Source of the DNA: Ensifer adhaerens | Lineage (GTDB): Bacteria; Pseudomonadota; Alphaproteobacteria; Rhizobiales; Rhizobiaceae | Reading direction: 5' to 3' | Length of the DNA stretch: 64,000 bases | Assembly (NCBI RefSeq): GCF_000697965.2 | Contig: NZ_CP015881.1 | Span: 1,158,501-1,222,500, forward strand | Part shown: piece by piece, positions 45,289 to 55,084 of the stretch | How the letters are laid out: every line of letters begins with the position of its first letter | How positions within the stretch are numbered: position 1 is the first letter of the stretch | Notes under the pieces: generated by a model | What the model was told of the DNA's origin: nothing | The model's database searches: none | Seen by the model: only the letters and a program-made list of their open reading frames with translations | Made by a program: the position numbers and the translations under genes

Positions 45289-46541
45289 TTCTTGTCTCCT
45301 ACCATGAAGTTCTCTGGCAATTCACCCAGGCTGTGTTTGAGGTCGTTCACATCGATCTTTTCGGCATTCGTCGCATTCTTGAAGCCGAAATCACCGGGCG
45401 CAACGGCATCCCCGGATTTCCAATCCCTGATCTGGACGCTGTACTCAGGCCCGCCCTTCACCTGCCCGGAGGTTATGACCAGCCGGCAGGGATAGGGCTG
45501 TGCACCGTGAGCGATCCAGATCTGGAAATCGACATCGTCCTTGCGGAAGGCGAGAGAATCGCACTCCGTGCCATTGATGACACCGCTTCCCAGGTCCTTG
45601 GAATCATACACCCCTTCCATCAACGCGTCATATGCGCCGGTCAACAACAGGTCGGCGGCCGGCAAGGGCAAATCATACTTGTCCTTCAGCTCGTCGATCA
45701 GATGATCGACCGTGCCTGGAATTTCGACCTGCGTGTACTTGTTGAGGTTCTTGCCCAAGAGGGTCAGCGTCTTTCCATCGAAGAGCGCCTCGCTATCGAC
45801 AAAACCGCCCGAACGGGTCGTGTGCACCTTGTCGGGCCGACTGAGGGTCACCGTCCCCGAGCTTGCCAGTCCGAGTTTCTGATCGCTGTTGGTAACGACC
45901 TGGAAATTGGAATCATAGGCGAACGACAGGGCATTCTGAGACGCTAGGTAGTCGGTCATGGCCTTGAGCAGTTTCTTGGCTTCGGCCGAGTCGGTGATCC
46001 GGACGAGCTCGACGCGACGGTTGAGAGCCCGGCCGTTGGCGGTTTCATTGCTGGCGATCGGCCGGGCCTGCCCAACGCCTCCCGCCGTCAGCCTGGCGGC
46101 ATCGATGCCGCGTTCGACGAGAGCCGCCTTGATGACCTCTGCACGCTCGGTGGACAGGCGCAGGTTGGTCTCCTCATTCCCGCTGGAATCGGTATGGCCG
46201 ACAATTCGCAAGCCCCACTCCGGGAAGTTCTTGAGCGCCGTCGCGATGTCATCAAGAAGCCCTTCCGCTCCAGGTCGCAGTGTCGCATTCGATATGGCGA
46301 AGCGCAAACCGTGAACATCGTACTGTTCTCTTGTCTGCAGCGCCTGTTCCATCGCTTCTCTGCTGTATTGCCTGGGTGGATCCTGCATGGTCTGAGCGAA
46401 GCTGGGGGCGGCCGCCAAAAGGGCAATCGTCAGGAGCATTGGTCTGACCATCCCGCGGTGCCACGACGTGACCCCGCCGGCTGTGTGCCCGATCCCTTTG
46501 TTTCCCTTGTGTTCGTGCATCTTTGTGGATGTGCTGAGCAT
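45285..46541 (-). CDS. OmpA-domain protein fused to DUF2092
   Basis: A 418-residue envelope protein. An export signal lies near 32-50 (MLLTIALLAAAPSFAQ). The OmpA C-like peptidoglycan-binding domain (about 70-175) has LRIVGHTDSSGNEETNLRLS and ARPIASNETANGRALNRRVE. The C-terminal DUF2092 domain (about 185-400) has GTVTLSRPDKVH and LPLPAADLLL. The ATG at 46541 with AGGA upstream is chosen over 46640. OmpA placed before DUF2092 is an unusual order. It is likely anchored to peptidoglycan with a periplasmic DUF2092 fold, possibly lipid-binding. Confidence 0.85.
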   Translation of the reverse strand: MLSTSTKMHEHKGNKGIGHTAGGVTSWHRGMVRPMLLTIALLAAAPSFAQTMQDPPRQYSREAMEQALQTREQYDVHGLRFAISNATLRPGAEGLLDDIATALKNFPEWGLRIVGHTDSSGNEETNLRLSTERAEVIKAALVERGIDAARLTAGGVGQARPIASNETANGRALNRRVELVRITDSAEAKKLLKAMTDYLASQNALSFAYDSNFQVVTNSDQKLGLASSGTVTLSRPDKVHTTRSGGFVDSEALFDGKTLTLLGKNLNKYTQVEIPGTVDHLIDELKDKYDLPLPAADLLLTGAYDALMEGVYDSKDLGSGVINGTECDSLAFRKDDVDFQIWIAHGAQPYPCRLVITSGQVKGGPEYSVQIRDWKSGDAVAPGDFGFKNATNAEKIDVNDLKHSLGELPENFMVGDKK

Positions 46542-46743
46542 CGAATGAATCCTTCTCCCAAACGTGTGAATTTGACTATCGCGCACTGCTTGTTGTTTCG
46601 AACAACATCTACGTCTGACTGTAGATACCTCGTCGGACATCTTGCGCCGACGCGAGCCGAGGCTGTGACTCGCGCAGCGAGAGCGGGTCGCATCACTTTG
46701 CGAACCGCAGTTGGCAGATCTGCTTCATGCCGAAAGGAGTGGC

Positions 46744-47226
46744 CTACTTGCCTTTCAGCGCGTTGAATGTATCCACATAACCGCGTCCGACCGCGCGGAC
46801 GCCGCGACCAATGTCGTCATAAGCATCGTCGGGAAGATTGGCGAAGGAAACGCGTACGCTCCAGTTCGGCGCATCGAAGCGGTAGGAGTGGGTGAGCAAC
46901 CCGTTGGAGATGCGACGCGCAAGTTTTGCCGCCCCGCCAGCATCGTTGGTGGCGATGCGCTCCGAGAGCGCGGAAAGCAATCGTCCACCCGGATAGGCGT
47001 GGTACTCCTCCGCCGGCGCGACTGCGGCGATCGCCGCCTCCAGCGCTGCCCGTTCGCCGCGGTTGGCGGCCCAGGCGTCTGCCAGTGTCGTGATCTCGCG
47101 CCAGTCGTCCGCACGACCCGAATGGACGAGCAGAAACTGATCAACATGTGCGGTCTTGTTTGGCATCACGCGCTCCCAACGCAGTTTCGAATAGGCTGCC
47201 CGCAGCCGCCGGTCGGCGGTTCTCAC
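46744..47226 (-). pseudogene. decarboxylase/aminotransferase C-terminal remnant, possibly aspartate 4-decarboxylase
   Basis: A 160-codon frame. The last 45 residues (NWSVRVSFANLPDDAYDDIG) look like the C-terminus of a class I aminotransferase-fold enzyme such as aspartate 4-decarboxylase, which pairs with the AspT antiporter encoded just upstream. The first part (MPNKTAHVDQFLLVHSGRAD, EEYHAYPGGRLLSALSERIA) looks like a different decarboxylase tail, so the frame may be chimeric. The catalytic core is absent. The assignment rests on the AspT neighbour and is tentative. Confidence 0.45.
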
Positions 47227-47382
47227 TCAGTGCTACAATTCCGGTCGCAACAAGGGACTGATACAGTTCGATAGCCGGCTTCAGATATCGTCGTTCCGGA
47301 CTTCAAAAGACGCGACAGCAGACGCGCCGGCAGAGCGTTTCCCATTCAAACGAGATCGCAGAAACGCACTATCTCTTTGTTT

Positions 47383-48192
47383 TCACGCATGGATCACGGT
47401 CGTTGCCGTCGCATCCTCGATCTTTCCCCCGCGACGAATACGCTCGATGAAGACCCGCTGCTCGGGGATCATGGATTCGGCTTCATGTGCCGTCTTGCCG
47501 ACGACCGGCCCGCCCTCTCGGACCCGATAGGCGCGCAGCTCGTAGTGATGCCAAGCGGTTCCCGCTCCGCCCACTTCCTTCTTGCCGCCCTGCTCCGCCT
47601 CGTAGCGTTTGCATTCCGCTTCCAGGTCGATACCCATGAGCGCGGGACCGATCAGGGCCAGCACGATGGCCGATCCGATCGTGCCGAAAATATAGGTGAC
47701 CGCATAGGCGACCGGCATCGCGTCCAGCAACCGCTTGGTCTCTTCCGGTGCCAGACCGAGACGATTGATCGCGTCCGTTCCCAATCCCATCGACGCGGAA
47801 ATGGTCTGGGATCCGGCATAGAGGCCAAGCGCAGAACCGACATCGTATCCGGCGATCTTGGCGGCGATATAGGGGGCACCGAGGCAAAAGACGCAGACAA
47901 CCGCTGCGAATAATGCCTGCGGAAGACCGTCCTTGGCGATGCCCCGCACGAACTGCGGCCCGACGCCATAGCCGATCGCAAACAGGAACATCAGAAAGAA
48001 CGTGGCCTTGAGCGGTGGCGATATGGTGATCCCGAGCTGCCCGATGATGACGGCCGCAATCAGCGTGGCGGTCACCGCACCAAGGCCGAGGCCTTTGTAC
48101 GTGAACGAACCGAAGTAATATCCAAGCGCCAGTGAGAGAAATATTGCAATTTCGGGATAAGTACGAAGCGTGCTTACGAACCAGTCAACCAT
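47383..48192 (-). pseudogene. aspT: aspartate-alanine antiporter AspT, truncated after 269 residues
   Basis: The N-terminal half of an AspT/YidE-type antiporter. The frame has five or six hydrophobic helices, including [20 protein letters not shown], and then the start of a TrkA-C-like cytoplasmic domain ending [18 protein letters not shown]. Normal AspT is about 540-560 residues with a second transmembrane half, which is missing. The gene breaks off just before the decarboxylase remnant. Exchange activity is unlikely. The ATG at 48192 follows an AT-rich upstream region. Confidence 0.8.
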
Positions 48193-48637
48193 AGTTCTTC
48201 CCCCATCAACTCGGAAATCGGGAACCAGATCTGACTATTATCAAGTATAGATTATAGAAACCGATAGGATTGCCCGCGGCTGACCTCTCCTGACCAGAAA
48301 ACCCGATCGATCCTGCCCTCTAGGTTCCTTTCATTGAGACTTGGTACAAATTCTCATCGCTATTTTGGCGAGAATACACCCTTCCTCACTCGTTGCAATG
48401 TGTTATTTAGCATAAAATAATATTATATCTGAAGTTTAAACCAGGATCATCGAGCGCGAAAGAAAACAGAATATTCGTGTATTGTTTTCACACACTTGAA
48501 GTACAATCGATGCGCCATGTCTCCCCGGGCTGGATCGGAAGATGCACTCCCTCGTTGCAGCTGCGTTCCACGCGTTGCTGCCCGAAAACAAGAAGACCGA
48601 AAGCGCGAAAACCTGCAGTCAGGCACTCTGCGAAACG
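48193..48637. other. AT-rich gap with no gene
   Basis: A 445-base stretch upstream of truncated aspT and downstream of the SulP gene. The part from 48230 to 48500 is strongly AT-rich and should hold the aspT promoter. Short plus-strand frames after 48477 are not protein-like. No RNA or repeat seen. Confidence 0.4.
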
Positions 48638-50331
48638 TCAGGTCGGTGCCACACCCTCTGCGGGCGGTGGCGGCGCGGCCGCGAGGCTATCCTGGTAGCG
48701 GCGGATCCCGGCGCGCGTGTTGAAAAACATGCGGTCGGGGCCAAGCTGGTTGGCAAACCCTGATGTCCTGATATAGGCGAGCACATCCGGGTTGAGGCCT
48801 GCGAGCCAGAGCTTGATGCCCACCCGCGCCAGGCTTCGTTCGCCTTCGACGATCATCTGAAGTGCCGAGTATTCGATGTCGAAAACGCGGCTGAGGTCCA
48901 GCATCAGCACGCGCGGTTTTTGTTCATTGGCCAGCGCGCGAATTCGGTCGCCGACCTGCTGGGCGTTGACGAAGAAGAGCCTCCCTTCCGGGCGCAGGAT
49001 CAACAGACCTTCGAAGGTTTCGTCATCCGGATGCTCTGCCGAAAGCGGCCGCAGGACGTCTTCGCCGCGTTTCCGGCCGACGACATGGACGCGCGGGTTT
49101 GCCGCCTGGCTCGCGAGGCCAACAAGCGACAGGGTAATCGCCACGAGAATGCCCTGGAGCGTGCCGAACAAAAGCACGCCGAGGAAGGCGGCAAGCGCCC
49201 AGCGAAACTCCATCCGGCGCACCTTGCGGATCGAGGCGAACTCGGTCGGGCTGATCAGGCCAACGGAATAGACGATGACGATGGCCGCGAGCACGGCCTG
49301 CGGCAGAAGACCGAGCAACGGTGCAAGAACGAGCATTGTCGCCGCCGCGGTCGCCGCCGTGACAAGCGAGGCCTTTTGCGTGCGCCCGCCGACTGCGCGC
49401 ACCACCGCCGTCTGCGATGTCCCGCCGCCGGCCGGCATCGCGCCGAAAAGCCCGCCAGCCAGATTGGCAGCGCCGGTCGCCACAAGCTCGCGGTTTGGCC
49501 GGATAGGCGGTTCACCCGCAACCGCGAAAGCCCGACCAGCAGCAATCGTCTCGGTGAAGCTCATCAGGGCAATGCCACACGCACCAGGGATGAGCTGCAG
49601 GATCATGTTGATATCAGGCAACACCAGCGAAGGCAGAGCCTGGGGAATGTGCCCAACAGTGGCGACGCCGGCAGGGCCGAGACCCGCCATCCACGAAACG
49701 GCTATGCCCGCGGCGACGATAGCGAGCGGAGCCGGGGAATGCGGCCAACGGCTTTCAAGGAGGAGCAGGAGCACCAGCGCCGTAACTCCGACCGCGAATG
49801 TGACGAGCGACGTTTCGGGCAGATGCTGGACGAGGTTCACCGGAAGAAACCTTCCTTGGTAAAATGCAGCCCGAACAGTTTCGGCACCTGGTCCAGCACG
49901 ATGACCAGACCGATCCCGGCCTTGAAGCCCGTAAGCACCGGCGACGAAATGAAATTGGCTACGAAACCCAGACGCAGGGCTGAAGCGGCGATCAAAAGCA
50001 GGCCTGTCAGCGCTGTCAGCGTTGCAGCCGCAACGAGCAGCCGGTCCGGGTTCCCGTCGGGCACGACCAGCGCAAGCTCGCTCGCAGTCAGGATCGCAAG
50101 GGTGGTCGTCGAACTGACGCTGAGCACCCGCGAGGTGCCGAGCAGGGCATAAACGATCATCGGCACGAAGGCGGTGTAGAGACCGACGCTGACGGGAAGG
50201 CCGGCAACGGTCGCATAGGCCATGGCCTTCGGCAACACCACTGCCGCGGCCGTCAGGCCGGCGATCATATCCAGGCGCAGTGTGCCGGAAGATGACGGGA
50301 TGGGTTGGTCGGCATGCGTTAACGACACCAT
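48638..50331 (-). pseudogene. SulP-family anion transporter with frameshift
   Basis: The N-terminal part (from the ATG at 50331) reads DMIAGLTAAAVVLPKAMAYA and NFISSPVLTGFKAG, and stops at a TGA near 49837 after HFTKEGFFR. The remainder continues in the next frame as NLVQHLPETS through the later helices and a C-terminal STAS domain (LFFVNAQQVGDRIRALANE). Losing one G in the run at about 49841 would explain it. Repaired, the protein would be about 565 residues, the normal SulP size. It would carry sulfate or bicarbonate; a carbonic anhydrase remnant lies at 52006. Confidence 0.85.
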
Positions 50332-50787
50332 GATGCTGCCCTCTCACGGATGCGTGCCTGGTCGGAGCGGCCGAACCCTGCCCAACGAGCCCAGGCTCGT
50401 ATGCTCCCCATGCCGGAGATCCCCCGGCCACACAATCTGAACACCGTCTTCGCCTTGCGTCCAGCGGAATTCCGCGCTTCGATTGCCGCGGCCGGCCCGA
50501 AGATGAGGGCCGAGCGCATTTCCTCGTGTCAGCGGGCGAGCCTTGCAGCTGCCCACCGCCCGCGGCGATGCCTTGCGGTGCGCAATGCGTTGCTTGAGGA
50601 TTTTGGCTTGAGCGTTACTCCGCGGGCCCATGTTGAGGACGATTTGTCGTCGGGCGCACTTGGAAGAATCATGATTTGGCCAACTACGGAATCCCGTGGA
50701 TCTAATACGCCGGCTCGCTGACCTCGACTCTTTGGCCTTCCCAAAGCGCGGTGAATCTGAATCTCTGGTGCAAACCGGCGGTCTGCG

Positions 50788-51336
50788 ATGCGATCAGGGA
50801 TTTCATTACGTGACGATTTTGATGGAGAAGGTCTGCGGCGACTGGCGCGGCAGACGAAGGACGCAGCCCAGGCACGACGTCTGTTGGCACTCGCGTCGAT
50901 CTACGATGGAGGCTCGCGTTCCGATGCCGCCCGCCTCGGCAACGTCACGCTCCAAATTGTCCGGGACTGGGTCATGCGGTTCAACGAACGCGGTCCCCAA
51001 GGCCTGATCAATGGCAAGGCTCCCGGCCCGCAGTCGCGCTTGAACGATCAGCAGCGTGCGGCCCTGGCGCAGACCATCGAGCGTGGGCCGACACCCTATC
51101 TCGACGGCGTTGTTCGCTGGCGTCTGTGCGACCTGGCTCAATGGCTTTGGGAAGAGTTTCGCGTTTCGGTAAGCGAGCAAACGCTGAGCCGCGAAGTACG
51201 GGCCATGGGCTATCGCAAGCTGGCTGCCCGGCCCAAACATCACGCTCAAGACCCTCAAGCCATTGAGGATTTTAAAAAAGTTTCCCCGCTGCAGTGGCAC
51301 AGATTGCCGCCGGAGCAGCCCGAGGAAAACGGATAG
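50788..51336 (+). CDS. IS630 transposase, frame 1 (DNA-binding part)
   Basis: A 182-codon frame with the N-terminal helix-turn-helix (YDGGSRSDAARLGNVTLQIV, RDWVMRF) and a second HTH (LWEEFRVSVSEQTLSREVRA). At 51271-51280 the sequence TTTAAAAAAG lets ribosomes slip -1, joining DFKK to SFPAAVAQIAAGAARGK of the second frame. Without slippage the product ends as a short DNA-binding protein. This is the usual IS630 arrangement. Confidence 0.88.
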   Translation: MRSGISLRDDFDGEGLRRLARQTKDAAQARRLLALASIYDGGSRSDAARLGNVTLQIVRDWVMRFNERGPQGLINGKAPGPQSRLNDQQRAALAQTIERGPTPYLDGVVRWRLCDLAQWLWEEFRVSVSEQTLSREVRAMGYRKLAARPKHHAQDPQAIEDFKKVSPLQWHRLPPEQPEENG

Positions 51337-51848
51337 AGATTTGGTTCGAGGATGAGGCCCGTATCGGGCAAAAGAACAAGATCACGCGCCGTTGGGCCAG
51401 GCGCGGAACACGGCCTTCAGCACCGCACGATCAGCGCACAAGGTCGGCCTACATCTTCGGCGCAATCTGCCCGAAGCTCGGCAAGGCGGCGGCGCTGGTC
51501 ATGCCATGGTGCGACACCTACGCAATGACCCAGCATCTGGCCGAAATCGCCCGGCACGTCGATCGCGACGCGCACGCTATTCTCATCATGGACCAGGCAG
51601 GCTGGCACATGTCCAACAATCTCGTCGTGCCCGAAAACATCACCATCCTGCCATTGCCGCCGAAGTCGCCGGAGCTCAACCCGGTCGAAAACCTCTGGCA
51701 CTTCATGCGCGACAACTGGCTCTCAAACCGCATCTTCAAATCTTACGACGACATCGTCGATCATTGCTGCGATGCCTGGCGAATGCTCGAAAGCCAGCCC
51801 TGGCGCATCATGTCTATCGGTCGCAGAGAGTGGGCCAATGAGTTTTGA
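51294..51848 (+). CDS. IS630 transposase, frame 2 (DDE catalytic part)
   Basis: A frame of 184 codons carrying the DDE core: IEIWFEDEARIGQK (first D), AILIMDQAGWHMS (second D) and PPKSPELNPVENLWHFMRDN (final E). Its nominal start is a GTG inside the first frame; it is most likely made only as a -1 frameshift fusion with frame 1. All catalytic residues are present, so the element could still be active. Confidence 0.88.
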   Translation: MAQIAAGAARGKRIEIWFEDEARIGQKNKITRRWARRGTRPSAPHDQRTRSAYIFGAICPKLGKAAALVMPWCDTYAMTQHLAEIARHVDRDAHAILIMDQAGWHMSNNLVVPENITILPLPPKSPELNPVENLWHFMRDNWLSNRIFKSYDDIVDHCCDAWRMLESQPWRIMSIGRREWANEF

Positions 51849-52005
51849 TCAGTGAGGGGCCGTATAATTCATCAAGCGCCGGTATTGGCCGTATGACACG
51901 CTCGGCTTGCTTTAGAGGTGCACCGACGCGTGAAAGTGTTAATGTCGAAAATCACCGATTTGCATTGCCGCCCCTGGTTCGATCATTGTCGAAGGAGACT
52001 GCAAG

Positions 52006-52536
52006 ATGGCAAAGAAGCTGCTCGGAGGCGCCTCGAAGGAGGATCCGACCTGGTTGGCCGAAGTGACATACCGGTTCGCGTTCGATGCTGTGTATAGGCC
52101 CTTACCACCGGATGCGAACGCCGCCCGGTCGAGACTTGAGTCTGGAAACCGGGCCTTCGCTGCGCTCCTTGACCGGATGACCACATCGCCACCCGCAAAG
52201 CTGAACATCGCCGTGGACCCGCATGATGTCGGCCTTCTTCCTGGGCGTAGCGCGGCACCCAAACAACAGCCGTTTGCGGCAGTTGTCGGCTGTGCCGATG
52301 CGCGGGTTCCGGTCGAGCTGATCTTTTCCGAAGGCCCGAACGACCTGTTTGTCGTCAGGGTGGCCGGCAATGGTCTGGGTGACGACGTCACGGCCAGTCT
52401 GAGCTATGCGGTTGATCACCTCAAGGATAGCCTGCGCACGATAGTCGTCCTCGGCCACAGTGGATGCGGGGCAGTTTCGGCGGCCGTCGACGTCTATCTT
52501 GAGCTCTTGAGCCAGCAAAATACATGCAGATCATGA
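52006..52536 (+). pseudogene. beta-carbonic anhydrase, 3'-truncated
   Basis: The frame has the zinc motif [15 protein letters not shown] and the second zinc pair in [16 protein letters not shown], with VRVAGNG between, all diagnostic of beta-class carbonic anhydrases that hydrate CO2. After DVYL the family similarity ends and the frame stops at 52536, well short of the usual length. The metal ligands remain, but the C-terminal helices of the dimer are gone, so activity is doubtful. The ATG at 52006 has GGAG upstream. Confidence 0.75.
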
Positions 52537-52934
52537 CGCAGAAGGATCTGCGTCAGATCCTGGACAGCATACTGATCGTCATCCAGCTTGGCGCAACCTG
52601 GCTGGAGCGGGTGTATGGGACAGAGGTCGTACGCCGGCCGGGATATCGGACCACACTGATTGAGGTTGCGATCGCGCTGAACGCGGCGCTGACCGGATAT
52701 GGCATGCGCTCGCGTCTTAACTTGGCCGCCGGCGGCGAAATTGAAGTCGCATACGGCGTCTATCTCCTGGAGGAGCGGCTTGTGTGGTCGCCAAGAGGAG
52801 AGAACCCGGATTGGTTTCATTTGTCCGCCGCACCAAAAGACCCGGATGAGTTCGTCATATTGTGCGACCTCCTGATGTCGTGTCCTCGGGTAATAGATTT
52901 GCTTGATACCACTCCAAAAGCAGGGCCGCACTAG
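52524..52934 (+). CDS. hypothetical protein, 136 residues
   Basis: Begins [20 protein letters not shown] within the last codons of the carbonic anhydrase remnant. It is amphipathic, with [20 protein letters not shown] and a C-terminal [16 protein letters not shown]. No signal peptide or known domain. It probably belongs to DNA that joined the anhydrase gene when its 3' end was lost. It may itself be a fragment. I do not recognise it. Confidence 0.45.
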   Translation: MQIMTQKDLRQILDSILIVIQLGATWLERVYGTEVVRRPGYRTTLIEVAIALNAALTGYGMRSRLNLAAGGEIEVAYGVYLLEERLVWSPRGENPDWFHLSAAPKDPDEFVILCDLLMSCPRVIDLLDTTPKAGPH

Positions 52935-53256
52935 AAGTGCGTGTGCGTGTGCGCGGGTGCCTGGACTGCCGATCTGCGATTGTCTCAATCTCAACAATGG
53001 ATTGAGGGATGCGATGGCGCGTCGGCGCATTGGTTAGGAATAGTTCGGCTTTGCCCTTGGCGCTGCCGGCATTCATCTTCTGAATGGTACCCCTCCGGTG
53101 ATGGCCGCCTTGCTGAGTTAGGCTGAGGGCTGCAAGTCCTAGTGCAAACACTAGACCGTATGTTCGTCGCGTGAAGGCGGCTCGCCCCGATTATGCTGCG
53201 TGCGGGGATTGCTCTGGATGGGCCAGAGCGGAGCCCCAAGCTTAGCGAGGGCGAAC

Positions 53257-54375
53257 ATGAAGGAAAATAACGCAATATTCGTCGGGCTGGACGTTTCAAA
53301 ACTGAAGATTTCCGTCGCGGCGGCGGAGGGAGAGCGCAGTGGCGAGGTCCGTTTTCTGGGCGACATTTCCTCAGAGCCCGCATCAGTGGCCGCGTTGGTC
53401 CGCAAGCTCTCCAAGCCCGCACGTACACTTCACTTTTGTTACGAGGCGGGTCCTACAGGTTACGGTCTCTACCGCCAGATCGTGGAATTGGGACATGAAT
53501 GCGCTGTAGTGGCTCCGTCCCTTATTCCCAAGCGCCCAGGCGACAGGGTGAAGACAAATCGTCGGGATGCAATGAGCTTGGCACGGCTGCATCGTGCGGG
53601 CGAATTGACGCCGGTCTGGGTTCCTGACGAAAGCCACGAGGCTATGCGCGATCTGGTGCGTGCACGCGATGCGGCCCAAGAAGTGCTGAAGCAATTGCGC
53701 CAACAGCTCCAGTCCTTTTTACTTCGTCACGGCCGCATTTATACAGGGCGCAAGCCGTGGACACGGGCGCATGCCCGCTGGCTGGCGGACCAGGCCTTCG
53801 AACATCACGCCCATCACATTCTGCTCGCGGAATATTGCCAGGCTATTGACGACGCCACAGTGCGCCTGGATCGGTTGAACAAGCTTGTCACTGACACCGC
53901 GGCATCCTGGTCTATGGCTCCGGTGGTGGCTGCCTACCAAGCAATGCGCGGCGTGGCGTTCATGACAGCGGTCACCTTCGTGGTCGAAATCGGCGATGTA
54001 CGTCGTTTCGACAACCCTCGTCAGCTAATGGCATATCTAGGCTTGGTGCCGTCAGAAAGCTCGACGGGCGAACGCATCAAACGTGGCGGGATCACCAAAG
54101 CGGGCAACATCCGGGCGCGCCGCGCACTCATAGAAGGGGCTTGGACATATCGCTACCCGGCGCGTGTGAGCCCGACGATCCAGGCTCGGCTTGTAGGCCT
54201 GCCGAAGGTGGTCCGGGACATAGCGTGGAAGGGACAGGTGCGGCTTTGCACGCGTTATCGCCGGCTAATCAGCGCCGGCAAGGCAAAGACAGTCGCGGTA
54301 ACCGCTATCGCGCGGGAAATGGCGGCTTTCCTATGGGCGATTGGACAAGAGGTTGCGCCGCTCGGGAAGTTTTAG
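53257..54375 (+). CDS. IS110-family transposase
   Basis: A 372-residue DEDD-type recombinase. The N-terminal domain has GLDVSKLKISVAA (first D), CYEAGPTGYGLYR (E) and VKTNRRDAMSLARL (the DD end). The C-terminal Transposase_20 domain has AMRGVAFMTAVTFVVEIGD and LMAYLGLVPSESSTGERI, ending with the serine region. The ATG at 53257 has GAGGG upstream. Family members lack inverted repeats and use a bridge RNA from the element ends. The flanks 52935-53256 and 54376-54688 are the likely non-coding ends; I cannot fix the borders. Confidence 0.9.
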   Translation: MKENNAIFVGLDVSKLKISVAAAEGERSGEVRFLGDISSEPASVAALVRKLSKPARTLHFCYEAGPTGYGLYRQIVELGHECAVVAPSLIPKRPGDRVKTNRRDAMSLARLHRAGELTPVWVPDESHEAMRDLVRARDAAQEVLKQLRQQLQSFLLRHGRIYTGRKPWTRAHARWLADQAFEHHAHHILLAEYCQAIDDATVRLDRLNKLVTDTAASWSMAPVVAAYQAMRGVAFMTAVTFVVEIGDVRRFDNPRQLMAYLGLVPSESSTGERIKRGGITKAGNIRARRALIEGAWTYRYPARVSPTIQARLVGLPKVVRDIAWKGQVRLCTRYRRLISAGKAKTVAVTAIAREMAAFLWAIGQEVAPLGKF

Positions 54376-54688
54376 ACCGGTAGTCAGCCCAAAGTAGGCG
54401 CGCCAAAACCATCTGTTTGTTGAACAAAGTTGGAGGCAGGGCCCCGGTGGGGAACCCTCGATACTCCTATGTGGCAGAGACATCCAGGCCCGACACTAGA
54501 CAGAGGCAGCCCCAGACGAACATACGGAAATGCGGTATCCAGCCCGCGAATGAGAGTATGCCAGCCGTCGTCGAAGCGCCCTGTCTCCTGCTTTGTTCAA
54601 TAACTCCGAGCATTTGCCTTTCGTCGCCAGACGAAAAGGGGAAGCCATGCCCGGCTGACTTGCAAATGAACATAAGAGGAGTAGTCCT
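54376..54688. other. non-coding DNA between IS110 and IS66 genes
   Basis: The right end of the IS110 element and the left end of IS66 must both lie here. It contains a small hairpin at 54620-54637 (TTTCGTC / GACGAAA). I could not find a match to the IS66 right terminus in this stretch, so the left repeat may be diverged or lost. Confidence 0.4.
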
Positions 54689-55084
54689 ATGACGAAGCAT
54701 CAGATTGAGGTCATTACGTCGGTCGAGCGGCGTCGGCGCTGGTCTCGGGAACAGAAGGAGCGGCTGGTCGCGGCGACGCTTGAGCCAGGCGCAAGTGTTT
54801 CAGAGATCGCTCACTCGGCTGGCATCCATGTGAGCCAGCTCTTCCGCTGGCGCAAGGAGCTCTGCCAAATCTCTGCGCCGTCCGTCCCGCGCCTCGTTCC
54901 GGTGGAGGTCGTCGAAGCGCTGCCAGCGCCGGCGATCCCGGCCGAGCCGCCGCCGGTCTGCCGGGCGCGCAAGAAGGCAAGCATCGTCACGATCGAGCTT
55001 GGCGGTGGGCGTCGCCTCCGGGTCGAGAGCGACATCGATACCGATGCGCTCGGCCGGATTCTTGATGTGCTGGAGCGGCGATGA
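54689..55084 (+). CDS. tnpA: IS66 accessory protein TnpA
   Basis: A 131-residue protein with an N-terminal helix-turn-helix of transposase_8 type: RRRRWSREQKERLVAATLEP then SVSEIAHSAGIHVSQLFRWR. A proline-rich linker leads to a C-terminal strand region VTIELGGGRRLRVESDID. It probably binds the element ends. GAGGAG precedes the start and the stop overlaps tnpB by ATGA. Confidence 0.92.
   Translation: MTKHQIEVITSVERRRRWSREQKERLVAATLEPGASVSEIAHSAGIHVSQLFRWRKELCQISAPSVPRLVPVEVVEALPAPAIPAEPPPVCRARKKASIVTIELGGGRRLRVESDIDTDALGRILDVLERR

Larger units (their letters stand above)
50706..51864 (+). mobile_element. IS630-family insertion sequence
   Basis: About 1.16 kb including the flanking TA dinucleotides. 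The left end begins TACGCCGGCTCGCTGACC and the right end reads GATCAGTGAGGGGCCGTA, which are imperfect inverted repeats. TA flanks at both sides fit the target preference of IS630. It carries a two-frame transposase. It sits between the SulP gene and the carbonic anhydrase remnant. Confidence 0.75.

Noticed and set aside
50350..50705. Plus-strand frame of about 120 codons upstream of IS630
   Set aside because: It overlaps the SulP promoter region, runs into the IS end and resembles no family. It was left as non-coding.
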